Assembly: GCF_036924525.1 (NCBI RefSeq)
Contig: NZ_JAZHRU010000001.1
Span: forward strand, 3,439,001-3,503,000
Length of the DNA stretch: 64,000 bases
Direction: 5' to 3'
Source: Bradyrhizobium sp. AZCC 1719
GTDB lineage: Bacteria > Pseudomonadota > Alphaproteobacteria > Rhizobiales > Xanthobacteraceae
In this document: one piece after another, positions 18,063-27,263 of the stretch
How positions within the stretch are numbered: position 1 is the first letter of the stretch
Layout of the letters: each line of letters opens with the position of its first letter
Translations under genes and position numbers: made by a program
Notes under the pieces: model-generated
Databases searched by the model: none
What the model was told of the DNA's origin: nothing
Seen by the model: the letters and a program-made list of their open reading frames with translations, nothing else

Positions 18063-18833
18063 TCAGCCCTTCTTTTCCAACTGATCGTAGACAGCCTGGG
18101 CGATCTGGGTCAGCCGCCCCCGGTCGGCGCCGGTAGACACCACCGCATAAACGACGCCGTCGTCCGCCCAGAACAGGGCGCTCTCCTTGCCTTCCGCCGC
18201 GTACCGCATCTGGGTCGCCTCGGCATCCGATTTTGCGGTGTAGATCGTGAAACGTTCGCCTGAGGCGCTCTCATACATCATGAAGGATGCCGGGCCTGCG
18301 GAACCCGGCAATAGCCGTCCGCCGACGAGTTTCAATCCGGCCCCCGCCAGTTCCGGCGCGCGGACGACCCAGCCGCAGCGCTTGGTCAGCCATTGCTGCA
18401 GATGATGGCGTTCGCTGCCCGGCACCTCGACGGGATGCCGCACTTCCACCACGTAAAGCCGGTGCGCTTCGATCGCATGCACCGTCAGATTTTGGAAAGC
18501 CGAGGGTGCAGTCGCCGCGCCGCGCGCGAACCAGCCGATGCCGCCGCCGACGATGAACGCCGCCAGCGTCGCCGCGACCGCGCCGTACACCCATCTGCGC
18601 GGCTGTCGCACCAGCCGTTCGATCTCGAGCCGTTTCGGCACCGCCTCGTCGACAACCGAATCGTACCTGGTATGCAGCGCTTCCGCCATCGTGCGCCACG
18701 ACTGCACCCGCGCGGCATCGTCGGGATGCGAGGCGAGCCACGCTTCGACGTCGCCGCGGCGTTCAGCCGGCAGTTCGTCGTCGACGTAAGCATGCAGCTC
18801 GTCTTCGGTGACGGGAATGTTGCGATCGGTCAT
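18063..18833 (-). CDS. Anti-sigma factor, single-pass membrane protein
   Basis: 256 residues. The N-terminus DELHAYVDDELPAERRGDVEAWLASHP is the anti-sigma domain that binds the ECF factor; one transmembrane helix (VYGAVAATLAAFIVGGGIGWFA) lies near residue 85-105; the periplasmic C-terminus of about 150 residues has no recognised domain. The gene follows the sigma gene by 50 bp on the same strand, the usual sigma/anti-sigma order. The inducing signal is unknown. The zinc-binding HxxxCxxC of ZAS-type anti-sigma factors is absent. Confidence 0.88.
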   Translation of the reverse strand: MTDRNIPVTEDELHAYVDDELPAERRGDVEAWLASHPDDAARVQSWRTMAEALHTRYDSVVDEAVPKRLEIERLVRQPRRWVYGAVAATLAAFIVGGGIGWFARGAATAPSAFQNLTVHAIEAHRLYVVEVRHPVEVPGSERHHLQQWLTKRCGWVVRAPELAGAGLKLVGGRLLPGSAGPASFMMYESASGERFTIYTAKSDAEATQMRYAAEGKESALFWADDGVVYAVVSTGADRGRLTQIAQAVYDQLEKKG

Positions 18834-18883
18834 TGTCGTCTCTGTCTATTCCTGATCTGCTGCGTAACGCGTTTCATGCGCCT

Positions 18884-19372
18884 TCATTTCACCCGCCTGA
18901 GCGCCGCGCGTTCGCCCTCGAGCGAAGCTTTGACATGCGCGCGTGCGCGGGCAAGCCGGGACATTACGGTGCCGATCGGCACGCCCTGGATGTCGGCGAC
19001 CTCGCGGTAGCTCAGCCCTTCCAGCATCACCAGGAGCAGCACCGAGCGCTGTTCTTCCACCAACGTTGCCAGCGCACGCGCAATGTCGCGGCCTTCCGCC
19101 TCGGTGCCGCTGGCGTCCGGGTTGTTGTCGAGCAGCGGCATGAATTGCGGCCGCCGCGCCAGCGACCGTCGCCGGTTCTTGTTCAAATTGGTCAGGATCG
19201 TATAGAGCCAGCTCCTGACGTCGCCGCCGAGAAACAGCCGCTCGGAACGCAACGCGCGCACCAGCGTATCCTGCACCAGGTCGTCGGCGATGTCGGCATC
19301 GCGCGCGAGTGCACGTGCATAGCGGCGGAGCGCCGGAATCATGGCTTCGACACTTTGACGAAACGCGCTCAT
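18884..19372 (-). CDS. RNA polymerase ECF sigma factor
   Basis: 162 residues. Region 2 (ALRRYARALARDADIADDLVQDTLVRAL, RSWLYTILTNLNKNRRR) binds core polymerase and the -10 element; region 4 (LATLVEEQRSVLLLVMLEGLSYREVADIQGVPIGTVMSRLARAR) binds the -35 element. The start at 19372 (MSAFRQSVEA) is preferred; the frame is open to 19429. A GGAAT...TGTT promoter-like sequence lies about 50 nt upstream, consistent with autoregulation. It controls at least its own operon with the membrane anti-sigma gene. Confidence 0.92.
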   Translation of the reverse strand: MSAFRQSVEAMIPALRRYARALARDADIADDLVQDTLVRALRSERLFLGGDVRSWLYTILTNLNKNRRRSLARRPQFMPLLDNNPDASGTEAEGRDIARALATLVEEQRSVLLLVMLEGLSYREVADIQGVPIGTVMSRLARARAHVKASLEGERAALRRVK

Positions 19373-19420
19373 CAGCACCAGATTGCAAGAGTTATGAGGC
19401 GCGAACGCCTTACCCAACAT

Positions 19421-19445
19421 AACACCCAATTGACCCGTCTATTCC
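19421..19445 (-). promoter_or_regulatory. Candidate ECF promoter of the sigma/anti-sigma operon
   Basis: On the minus strand GGAAT (19445-19441) is followed after 16 nt by TGTT (19424-19421). GGAAC/GGAAT with a GTT-type -10 at this spacing is the common ECF promoter form in alphaproteobacteria. Position about 50 nt before the sigma start codon fits autoregulation. A motif match only. Confidence 0.4.
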
Positions 19446-19571
19446 AGCCATTGAGCCGCACCCGAAACAGCGTTAATCCGAACGGCGGATTTGGGCTCGA
19501 CCGCGCCGGAGTGCTGGTGTACCTCCAAGCCTGGATGGAAGGCCCTGGATGGAAGCGCGATTGGAAAGCAG

Positions 19572-20402
19572 ATGTCGCAAAAATCAGGTCTGATGCAGGG
19601 CAAGCGCGGGGTGATCCTCGGCGTTGCCAACAACCGCTCGATTGCCTGGGGCATCGCCAAGGCATGCCACGACGCGGGCGCGGAAATCGCGCTCACCTGG
19701 CAGGGCGATGCGCTGAAGAAACGGGTCGAACCTCTGGCCAAGGAGCTGAACGGCCTCCTGCTGGGCCATTGCGACGTCACCGATGCCGCGACGATCGATG
19801 CAGTGTTCGATGTGCTCCGCGAAAAGTGGGGCAAGATCGATTTCGTGGTCCACGCCATCGCGTTCGCCGACAAGGACCAACTCGAAGGCCGCTATCTGGA
19901 GACGACGCAGGATAATTTCTCCAGGAGCATGCTGATCTCCTGCTATTCGCTGACTGCGATCACGCAGCGCGCCGAGAAGCTGATGACCGACGGTGGCTCG
20001 ATCCTGACGCTGACCTATTACGGCGCCGAGAAATGGATGCCGCATTACAACGTCATGGGGGTTGCGAAGGCAGCCCTGGAAGCCAGCGTGCGCTATCTCG
20101 CCGCCGATCTCGGCGAGAAGAACATCCGCGTCAACGCGATTTCGGCAGGACCGATCAAGACGCTGGCGGCGTCCGGCATCGGCGATTTCCGCTACATTCT
20201 GAAGTGGAATGAATACAACGCGCCGCTGCGCCGCACCGTGAGCATCGAGGAAGTCGGCGACAGCGCGCTGTATCTGTTGTCGGACCTGTCGCGCGGCGTC
20301 ACCGGCGAGGTTCATCACGTCGATTCCGGCTATCACGTCGTCGGCATGAAGCGCCCCGACGCGCCCGACATCTCGCTCTCCAATTCGGTAGCCAAGGAAT
20401 AG
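19572..20402 (+). CDS. fabI: Enoyl-[acyl-carrier-protein] reductase (NADH)
   Basis: 276 residues. Last reduction step of the fatty-acid elongation cycle. FabI hallmarks: the NAD site GVANNRSIAWGIAKA near residue 15, the SILTLTYYGAEKWMPHYNVMGVAKAALE block with catalytic Tyr-x6-Lys (YNVMGVAK near residue 157-164), RVNAISAGPIKTLAASGI, and the C-terminal GEVHHVDSGYHVVGM. I start at ATG 19572 (MSQKSG) with GGAA upstream; the frame to 19491 adds unconserved residues. The histidine phosphatase gene follows after 12 bp and is likely cotranscribed. Confidence 0.95.
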   Translation: MSQKSGLMQGKRGVILGVANNRSIAWGIAKACHDAGAEIALTWQGDALKKRVEPLAKELNGLLLGHCDVTDAATIDAVFDVLREKWGKIDFVVHAIAFADKDQLEGRYLETTQDNFSRSMLISCYSLTAITQRAEKLMTDGGSILTLTYYGAEKWMPHYNVMGVAKAALEASVRYLAADLGEKNIRVNAISAGPIKTLAASGIGDFRYILKWNEYNAPLRRTVSIEEVGDSALYLLSDLSRGVTGEVHHVDSGYHVVGMKRPDAPDISLSNSVAKE

Positions 20403-20414
20403 CCGTAAAGTCCG

Positions 20415-21014
20415 ATGCCTGCGCCCGTGATCTACTACATCCGCCATGGCGAGACGTCGTGGAACGCGGAAGGCAGGCTGCAGGGAGCGCAGGATATTCC
20501 GCTGAACGATCTCGGCCGCAAGCAGGCGGCCCACGCCGGCAATGTCCTCGCTGAGCTCCTCGCGCGCGATGGCCGCGACACGTCCTCGCTGCCGTTCGTT
20601 GCAAGCCCGCTTTCGCGCGCGCGGGCGACGATGGAATTGGTGCGCGGCGCCATGAAACTGCCGCCGGAGAGTTATGCGCTCGACGATCGTCTGCGTGAGA
20701 TCGGCTATGGCGTCTGGGAGGGCTCGACGCTGGCCGAGATGCAGGCCGCCGACCCCGTGCTCTACGCCAAGCGGCTGACAGCAAAGTGGACGATGGCGCC
20801 GGAAGGCGGCGAGACCTATGCCGAGGTGCAGCACCGGATGCGCGACTGGTACGATTCCGTGCGCGCGGATACCGTTGCGGTAGCCCATGGCGGCACAGCG
20901 CGGGCGCTGATGGTGGCGCTCGGTATCGAGACGCCGGCCAGCGCCGCCGATCTCGTGATCGAGCAGGGCGCGGTCTACGTGTTCCGCGACGGCGGGCTTA
21001 AGAAGTATAGTTAA
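20415..21014 (+). CDS. Histidine phosphatase family protein (phosphoglycerate mutase-like)
   Basis: 199 residues. The catalytic RHGET motif (YYIRHGETSWN) is at residue 10, the second His in VAVAHGGTARAL near 160, and ASPLSRARAT supplies the conserved Arg. Such proteins dephosphorylate small molecules or act as cofactor-dependent mutases; the substrate cannot be told. Located 12 bp after fabI in the same direction. Confidence 0.9.
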   Translation: MPAPVIYYIRHGETSWNAEGRLQGAQDIPLNDLGRKQAAHAGNVLAELLARDGRDTSSLPFVASPLSRARATMELVRGAMKLPPESYALDDRLREIGYGVWEGSTLAEMQAADPVLYAKRLTAKWTMAPEGGETYAEVQHRMRDWYDSVRADTVAVAHGGTARALMVALGIETPASAADLVIEQGAVYVFRDGGLKKYS

Positions 21015-21034
21015 TGGCGGTGCCTACCCGCGCC

Positions 21035-21115
21035 GTCATTCCGGGGCGGTCCGCAGGACCGAACCCGGAATCTCGAGATTCCGGGTTCGATGCTTCGCAT
21101 CGCCCCGGAATGACA
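21035..21115. repeat. Dispersed palindromic element, CTCGAGATTCCGGG family
   Basis: It begins CGTCATTCCGGGGCGG and ends CGCCCCGGAATGAC, with the CTCGAGATTCCGGGTTCG core. Same family as the element at 3651-3731. It lies between the histidine phosphatase and aroC. Confidence 0.85.
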
Positions 21116-21179
21116 GTTGCTGGTTTGAGCGCCGCGCGTTACGACACGTCAGTACTGACTTATGGGCCAAGCGCAGCAA

Positions 21180-22268
21180 ATGTCCCACAACACCTTCGGC
21201 CACCTGTTCCGGGTCACGACCTTCGGCGAAAGCCATGGGGTCGCGATCGGCTGCGTGGTCGATGGCTGCCCGCCGCTGATCCCGCTGACATCAGAGGACA
21301 TCCAGCACGATCTCGACCGCCGCCGTCCGGGCCAGTCGCGCTTCACCACCCAGCGCCAGGAGCCGGATGCGGTCAAGATCCTGTCCGGCGTGATGGCGCA
21401 TCCGGAAACCGGCGTGCAGGTGACGACGGGAACGCCGATCGCGCTGTTGATCGAGAACACCGACCAGCGCTCCAAGGACTATTCCGAGATCAAGGACAAG
21501 TTTCGGCCCGGCCACGCCGACTTCACCTATGAGGCCAAATACGGCCTGCGCGATTATCGCGGCGGCGGCCGCTCGTCGGCGCGCGAGACCGCGACGCGGG
21601 TCGCGGCCGGCGCCATCGCGCGCAAAATCCTGCCTGACGTGAAGGTCCGCGGCGCGCTAGTGCAGATGGGCCCGCATAGGATCGATCGCGACAAATGGGA
21701 CTGGGACGAGATCGCGCGCAATCCGTTCTTTTGTCCCGACAAGGACAAGGCCGCCTTCTTCGAGCAGTATCTGGACGGCATCCGCAAGAGCGGCTCCTCG
21801 ATCGGCGCGGTCATCGAAGTGGTCGCCGAAGGCGTGCCGGCCGGATGGGGCGCGCCGATCTACGCCAAGCTGGACGCCGATCTGGCGGCGGCCATGATGA
21901 GCATCAATGCGGTGAAAGGCGTCGAGATCGGCGCGGGCTTTGCTGCTGCCGAATTGTCGGGCGAGGAAAACGCCGACGAGATGCGCACCGGCAATAACGG
22001 CACGCGGTTCCTGTCCAACCATGCCGGCGGCGTGCTCGGCGGCATTTCGACCGGCCAGCCGGTGGTGGTGCGTTTTGCGGTGAAGCCGACCTCGTCGATC
22101 CTCTCGCCGCGCAAGACGGTGGATCGCGCCGGCGCCGACACCGACATCATGACAAAAGGCCGTCACGACCCCTGCGTCGGCATCCGCGCGGTGCCGGTCG
22201 GCGAGGCGATGATGGCCTGCGTGCTGGCGGACCATTTCCTGCGCCATCGCGGGCAGGTGGGCGGGTAG
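21180..22268 (+). CDS. aroC: Chorismate synthase
   Basis: 362 residues. FMN-dependent last step of the shikimate pathway (EPSP to chorismate). Family signatures are present: GESHG near residue 15, the first-block [37 protein letters not shown] near 130, and the C-terminal [21 protein letters not shown] start at 21180 ([10 protein letters not shown]), which matches the family N-terminus; ATG 21162 is six codons upstream. Monocistronic after a palindromic element. Confidence 0.95.
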   Translation: MSHNTFGHLFRVTTFGESHGVAIGCVVDGCPPLIPLTSEDIQHDLDRRRPGQSRFTTQRQEPDAVKILSGVMAHPETGVQVTTGTPIALLIENTDQRSKDYSEIKDKFRPGHADFTYEAKYGLRDYRGGGRSSARETATRVAAGAIARKILPDVKVRGALVQMGPHRIDRDKWDWDEIARNPFFCPDKDKAAFFEQYLDGIRKSGSSIGAVIEVVAEGVPAGWGAPIYAKLDADLAAAMMSINAVKGVEIGAGFAAAELSGEENADEMRTGNNGTRFLSNHAGGVLGGISTGQPVVVRFAVKPTSSILSPRKTVDRAGADTDIMTKGRHDPCVGIRAVPVGEAMMACVLADHFLRHRGQVGG

Positions 22269-22283
22269 GAATCCCGGCCTCCC

Positions 22284-23978
22284 TTACTGCATCGCGTCTG
22301 CAATCTTCTCCGCCGCCATCAGCACCGGGAAATTGGTGTTGGCGCACGGCACCACCGGGAAGATCGAGGCGTCGACCACGCGCAATCCCTGCACGCCCTT
22401 GACGCGGCCTTGGGTGTCTACGACCGCCATCGGATCGTCCGTTCGGCCCATCCGGCACGAGCAGGAGGCATGCCACACGCCGATCGCCGCTTTGCGCACG
22501 AACGCTTCGAGCGCCTCGTCGTCGCTCATGACCTGCTCGAAGGTGAAACCTTCGACGATGAAGTTGTCGATCATGTAGTGGCGCAGCGCCGCCGGCCCGT
22601 CCATCAACGTCGCGGCAATGGCGGTGAGGACCTTGTTCCTGGTGTTGACCACGCCGATCTTGCGCACGCGGTCGGAATACGAGGCCGGGAACGGCTTGTC
22701 GGTGACCGCCTTGAGCGGCGCGCTCATCTGCAGCGCCGCCATCTTGCGAAAGCCGCTCATCAGGCGATCGAGATCGCGCCTGTCGGACAACAGGTTGAAC
22801 TCGACAATCGGTTCTATCAGCGGGTCGCGCGAGGCGACTTTGACCTGCCCGGTCTCCGAGTAGGTCTTGTTGACGAAGGTGAGCAGCGAGGCGATCTGCT
22901 CGCCGACCGAATGCCAGGCCGACTTGCTGAGGACGGCGACGAACATGTCGCCGGCAGGTACGCCCGGAAGCCCGGAGGAGTAGCGCAGCCCCATCTGGAT
23001 GTGCCGTCGGGTGTGCTCGTTCATGCGCGCGCCAGGACGGACATAGGACGACAACGCGATCGAGGGATGATCCATCAGACCCTGGCCGACGCCCGCGAGG
23101 CCCATCAAGACCGGAATGCCCATCTCCTTCAGATGCCCGACCGGTCCGATGCCGGCGCGCAAGAGATGCGCCGGCGAATGGATAGCACCGCACGAGAGGA
23201 TGACCTCGCGACCGCGGAACTCCTGTTCCCGGCCATCGACCAGCGCCTTCACGCCGACGCATTGCGTGCCCTCGAACAGCAGCTCCTTGACTTGCGTGTT
23301 GGTCGATATGGTCAGGTTGGCGCGCTTGCGTGTTTCGCGATCGAGATAGCCCATCGCGGCCGAGACGCGTTGCTCGTCCTGATTGGAGTGTGTCACCGGG
23401 AAGTAGCCTTCGACGAACTCGCCGTTCTGGTCGGGCAGGAACGCAAAGCCGGCGAGCTTGCAGGCCTCGCCCACCGCTTGCGAGTGCCGCGTCCAATGCT
23501 GGTGCGGAATGCGGCGGACGGGGATACGGCCGTCCTTGCCGTGGAACGGTCCGTCGAAATCGAGGTCGCGCTCCACCTTCTTGAAATAGGGCAGCACGTC
23601 CTTCCAGTTCCAGCCCGCGGCGCCGCGGACCTCCCACTCCGCGTAGTCGGTCGGCGCGCCGCGGTTGGCCATCTGGCCGTTGATGGAGGACCCGCCACCC
23701 AACACGCGCGCCTGCTCATACTTGCGCAATGGCGGGCGGCTCTCATCCGGGTTGTTGTGACTGACGACCTGGGTGGTGACCTTGAGTTCGGTCCAGTGGA
23801 AGCGCGGATCGAAATACGCCAGCCCCGAATAGCTGTCGCGAATTTCGGGCGGCTCGTTGCCGGGCGGCGTGTCCTGGCCGGCTTCGCAGAGCAGGACCTT
23901 GTTGGCGCTCCTGGCGGAGAGCCTGTGGGCCATGACCGAGCCCGCTGATCCGCCGCCGACGATGATCAAATCGTACAC
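22284..23978 (-). CDS. GMC oxidoreductase (choline dehydrogenase-like)
   Basis: FAD enzyme of 564 residues. ADP-binding GGGSAGSVMAHRLSA at residue 8, GMC signature ARVLGGGSSINGQMANRG near 90, second signature SCGAIHSPAHLLRAGIGP near 260, and the C-terminal active site with His in GVWHASCSCRMG and Asn in NTNFPVLMAAE. Oxidises an alcohol group; the true substrate is not choline by any evidence here, since bet-operon neighbours are absent. It is convergent with aroC, 15 bp apart, and divergent from the adenylate cyclase gene. Confidence 0.9.
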   Translation of the reverse strand: MYDLIIVGGGSAGSVMAHRLSARSANKVLLCEAGQDTPPGNEPPEIRDSYSGLAYFDPRFHWTELKVTTQVVSHNNPDESRPPLRKYEQARVLGGGSSINGQMANRGAPTDYAEWEVRGAAGWNWKDVLPYFKKVERDLDFDGPFHGKDGRIPVRRIPHQHWTRHSQAVGEACKLAGFAFLPDQNGEFVEGYFPVTHSNQDEQRVSAAMGYLDRETRKRANLTISTNTQVKELLFEGTQCVGVKALVDGREQEFRGREVILSCGAIHSPAHLLRAGIGPVGHLKEMGIPVLMGLAGVGQGLMDHPSIALSSYVRPGARMNEHTRRHIQMGLRYSSGLPGVPAGDMFVAVLSKSAWHSVGEQIASLLTFVNKTYSETGQVKVASRDPLIEPIVEFNLLSDRRDLDRLMSGFRKMAALQMSAPLKAVTDKPFPASYSDRVRKIGVVNTRNKVLTAIAATLMDGPAALRHYMIDNFIVEGFTFEQVMSDDEALEAFVRKAAIGVWHASCSCRMGRTDDPMAVVDTQGRVKGVQGLRVVDASIFPVVPCANTNFPVLMAAEKIADAMQ

Positions 23979-24097
23979 TTTGACGTTTTCCCTTATTATT
24001 GCGCCGTAAAGCTAGCGCAGCTCCGTCGTCGGGTCACGCCGGCTGTCATGGAAGCGCGCTTGACCTTTCACGGAGTTGCGCGGCAAATACCGGCGTG

Positions 24098-25282
24098 ATG
24101 AATGCCTCCGAACTGCAGAAGCTGACCGACTGGCTGATCGACGGCGGCAGATCCAGGGCCAGCCCGAAGAGTTTCATGGCGGAGACCTGCGAGCGGATGG
24201 TGGCGGCAGGCCTGCCGCTGTGGCGTGTCGGCGTGTTCGTTCGAACGCTGCATCCCGATATCTACGGCCGTAGTTTCATCTGGAGGCCGGGCGCCGAGGT
24301 CGAGGTCGGCACGGTCGAATACAAAATTCTGGAATCGCCGGATTTTCATTCGAGCCCGCTGATCATCGTGTTCCAGCAGGGCAGCGAGGTTCGGGCTCGC
24401 ATCGACGATCCCGCCAGCAAGCGCTTTCCGATCATCGAGGACCTGCGTGCCGAAGGCGTCACCGATTACGTTGCGCTGCCGCTTCCTTTCGTCGACAGCA
24501 CGGTCAATGCGTCGAGCTGGACCACGAAGCAGCCGGGTGGGTTCACGAACGAACAATTGGCGGCGCTACGGGCAATCGTGCGGCCGCTGGCGCGCGTCGT
24601 CGAGATCATCAGTCTGAACCGCATGGCTGCCAGCCTGCTCGATACCTATGTCGGCAACCGCGCCGGCGAGCGGATCATGGGCGGGCAAATTCGCCGCGGC
24701 CACACCGAGACGATGAATGCCGCGATCTGGCTGTCCGATCTGCGTGGCTTCACGGCGTTGTCGGACCGGCTGCCGGCCGAGGCCGTCGTGGACATTCTGA
24801 ACCGCTATTTCGATTGCCAAGTCGCGGCGATCAAGAAGCACGGCGGCGACGTGCTGAAATATATGGGCGACGGGCTGCTCGCGGTGTTTCCGATCGACGA
24901 ATATGTCGGCGACGAGCAGCAGGTTTGCGGCCACGTGCTCGAAGCCGCGCACGAATCTCGCGCCAGCGTCGCCGACTTGCAGTATCCGATCGGCGACGCC
25001 GTCGAACGCTTTCGCTTCGGTGTCGCCCTGCATGTCGGGCGAATTCTCTACGGCAATATCGGCGGCGGCAACCGGCTCGACTTCACCTGCATTGGACCCG
25101 CGGTAAATCTGGCGGCGCGGCTGGAAAAGATCGCCAGCCAAACTAGGCGCACCATCGTGGCGTCGGAGGGATTTGCCGGCATCTGCCGGGGAGGGTGGAG
25201 CGATCTCGGCGAGTTTCCGGTTGCCGGCTTCGCAAAGGCGGCGCGCGTCTATGGACTGGCCGACGAGACCTCGGCGGCCTAG
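24098..25282 (+). CDS. Class III adenylate/guanylate cyclase
   Basis: 394 residues. An N-terminal sensor-like region (about 1-190, no transmembrane helix) precedes a CYCc catalytic domain (about 205-385). Catalytic features: metal-binding Asp in AIWLSDLRGFTALSDR and in LKYMGDGLLAVF, the purine-recognition Lys in that same segment, and transition-state Asn/Arg in FTCIGPAVNLAARLEKIA. All needed residues appear present, so it should make cyclic nucleotide. The N-terminal part is typical of the rhizobial soluble cyclase group with an uncharacterised adaptor-like domain. The ATG at 24098 (MNASELQ) is chosen; upstream residues to 23999 are not conserved and overlap the divergent promoter. Confidence 0.88.
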   Translation: MNASELQKLTDWLIDGGRSRASPKSFMAETCERMVAAGLPLWRVGVFVRTLHPDIYGRSFIWRPGAEVEVGTVEYKILESPDFHSSPLIIVFQQGSEVRARIDDPASKRFPIIEDLRAEGVTDYVALPLPFVDSTVNASSWTTKQPGGFTNEQLAALRAIVRPLARVVEIISLNRMAASLLDTYVGNRAGERIMGGQIRRGHTETMNAAIWLSDLRGFTALSDRLPAEAVVDILNRYFDCQVAAIKKHGGDVLKYMGDGLLAVFPIDEYVGDEQQVCGHVLEAAHESRASVADLQYPIGDAVERFRFGVALHVGRILYGNIGGGNRLDFTCIGPAVNLAARLEKIASQTRRTIVASEGFAGICRGGWSDLGEFPVAGFAKAARVYGLADETSAA

Positions 25283-25425
25283 CCGGCGCGGACGTACGAC
25301 TGAATCTCCAGGTCAGGACGAGCAGCGTCATCCACAGCCGCAGCGCCGCAAATTCTCGATAGCGCCGATAGTTAAAGCTGAACGTAACCGATGCCCGGGG
25401 ACACTGCTGCGCGGTTCGCGCAGTC

Positions 25426-26190
25426 CTATCCCGGAAACGCCGCACGGCCGGCAGCGACTTCGCCGGCAAACCACTGGTGAAACCCGCGCGATATCAGCCA
25501 CTCCATTCTGTCTCCGCTCCAGAACAGCCGCTTGCGCTCGTGGGTGAGGTGCTTCAATTCCTTCAGGAACGCAGCGGTACGCTGCGCGTCGGCGACGAAG
25601 ACGGGATGTGTCCGTGTCGCCCGAAACCAATTGCCGACCACGGGAAAGCGCTGGAGGTCGATGGTCAGGCCAAACGTGCGCAACGCGGCGAGATTGGCAA
25701 ACCAGGCGCATTCGACGACACCAGGCTCGCCGAACGGCCACGGCTTCGGACGCGGCAGCAGCATGCGCTCGAGATGATCGAACAGCTCGTCGATATCTCT
25801 TTGGGCCGCCGCCAGCAGGCCGGCCGGTGGCTCGTCGTCGCGTTCCGCCCAGTGCCAGTACGAGCAGTCCACCACGATTGGATCGAAGCGTTGATCGGCC
25901 AGGCGCTCGAAGGCGCGTGCGACGACGCGCTCCTCGATCGCAGCGGGATAGAGCGGTCGTTCGGGATAGCGCCAGTCCAGATACTGCAGGATGTCGCTTG
26001 AGTTCACGACGACGAGATCGCCGTCGGTCAGCACGGGCACTTCCAGCCTCGGATTGAGCTTTCGCAATTCCTCGCGGCGATCCGGCGTCAACGCGTCAAC
26101 GAGATCATAAGGCAGCCCTTTCAGCTCAAGACCGATCCCGACCTTGCGGGCAAAGGTGCTGATTGGACTGCCGTAGAGACAGATGGTCAT
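25426..26190 (-). CDS. Glutathione S-transferase family protein
   Basis: 254 residues. N-terminal thioredoxin-like domain (TICLYGSPISTFARKVGIGLELKGLPYDLV, EVPVLTDGDLVVVNSSDILQYLD with the cis-Pro and the Ser/Asp glutathione contacts) and a helical C-terminal domain from about residue 85. The catalytic Ser/Cys is likely in GSPIST. Substrate unknown. It is divergent from a LysR-type regulator, which is the usual arrangement for a regulator of its neighbour. Confidence 0.88.
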   Translation of the reverse strand: MTICLYGSPISTFARKVGIGLELKGLPYDLVDALTPDRREELRKLNPRLEVPVLTDGDLVVVNSSDILQYLDWRYPERPLYPAAIEERVVARAFERLADQRFDPIVVDCSYWHWAERDDEPPAGLLAAAQRDIDELFDHLERMLLPRPKPWPFGEPGVVECAWFANLAALRTFGLTIDLQRFPVVGNWFRATRTHPVFVADAQRTAAFLKELKHLTHERKRLFWSGDRMEWLISRGFHQWFAGEVAAGRAAFPG

Positions 26191-26291
26191 GGATAGTCTC
26201 CCCGGGGAGAGAGCTTGCCGAAGTGATCCGTCTATTGCAATTTATTTCCGATAACGGAGATTATTCCGATGTTTGCATTAATCGAGCCAGC
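26191..26291. promoter_or_regulatory. Divergent promoter region of GST and LysR genes
   Basis: 101 bp, AT-richer than its flanks. It contains TCCGATAACGGA, a short inverted repeat (TCCG-ATAA-CGGA), and a second TTCCG 9 nt later. LysR proteins usually bind T-N11-A palindromes in such divergent gaps, so this is the expected place for the operator. Not proven. Confidence 0.35.
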
Positions 26292-27263
26292 ATGCCCCCT
26301 GTTTTCCCCGATCTGAGTTCGCGACAGCTCCAGGCCGTTCTCGCACTTGCCAAGTATCGAAGTTTTGTCGCCGCGGCCAGCTCGCTGAAAATATCGCAGC
26401 CAGCTCTGACGCGAACGATCAAGCTCATCGAGATCGAACTGGGTGTGCCGCTGTTTTCGCGCAGCACCCGCCGGGTCACCGTCACTGACGCAGGACAGGA
26501 ATTCGCTGCGCTTGCGGAACGCTTGCTCAACGACCTCAGAATCGGCGCCGAAAATGTGCGGGAAATGGCCGCTCATCCACGCGGTCAGATCACCGTCGCG
26601 AGTGTGGTTTCGCTCGCGGGCGCCGTGCTTCCAAGCCTGATCGCGGACTACAGCCGGCGATTTCCCGGCATCGAACTTCATCTGCGCGAGGGGTTGCACC
26701 ATATGGTGATGGACGAGATACGCAATGGAATGGCTGATTTCGGTATCGGCTATGTCGACGATGCGCCGCGATCGTTCGTGACCGAAGGCCTTGGCGTCGA
26801 AACGTTCCATCTCGTCATGTGCCGGGACCATGCGTTGGCGCGGCGCACGAGGATCGGGTTGCCGGCGCTGGCGGGCGTTCCGCTTGTCTCATTTCCGGCA
26901 GAGTCCCGCACCCGGCACATCGTCGACCGCGCGGCGACCGCCGCGGGCCTTTCGTTCCACTATGTGACGACGACGAACCGTTTGCCGACGCTCCACGAAC
27001 TCGTCCGTAATGGGGTAGGGCTCGCCGTCGTCCCGAAGAGTGAGCGTCCGTCACCCGACGATCCGGACCTGACTTCATTGCCTCTGGTCGGGCAGGGCCT
27101 TTCGTGTCGCGTCGGGATTATGCGTTTGGGGGAGCGCGAATTGACCGCGGCGGCCGCGCAATTTCTGAACGTAGTTCGAAACTGGTGGCGAGCGTCCCGC
27201 CATGATTCCGACCGGAAAAATCCGCGCTATTCCTCCGGCTCGGTCGTGAACAATAGCGGATAG
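26292..27263 (+). CDS. LysR-type transcriptional regulator
   Basis: 323 residues. N-terminal winged HTH (LQAVLALAKYRSFVAAASSLKISQPALTRTIKLIEIELGVPLFSRSTRRVTVTDAG, about residues 10-65) and a type-2 periplasmic-binding-like effector domain (about 95-300). Start at 26292 (MPPVFPDLSS); the frame is open to 26163, inside the GST gene. It is divergent from the GST gene and probably regulates it. The last 37 bp overlap the 3' end of the convergent clpS gene. Confidence 0.92.
   Translation: MPPVFPDLSSRQLQAVLALAKYRSFVAAASSLKISQPALTRTIKLIEIELGVPLFSRSTRRVTVTDAGQEFAALAERLLNDLRIGAENVREMAAHPRGQITVASVVSLAGAVLPSLIADYSRRFPGIELHLREGLHHMVMDEIRNGMADFGIGYVDDAPRSFVTEGLGVETFHLVMCRDHALARRTRIGLPALAGVPLVSFPAESRTRHIVDRAATAAGLSFHYVTTTNRLPTLHELVRNGVGLAVVPKSERPSPDDPDLTSLPLVGQGLSCRVGIMRLGERELTAAAAQFLNVVRNWWRASRHDSDRKNPRYSSGSVVNNSG

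Noticed and set aside
22147..23637. 496-codon minus-strand frame inside the GMC gene
   Set aside because: Shadow of the oxidoreductase gene in another frame; no domain, and it runs into aroC.
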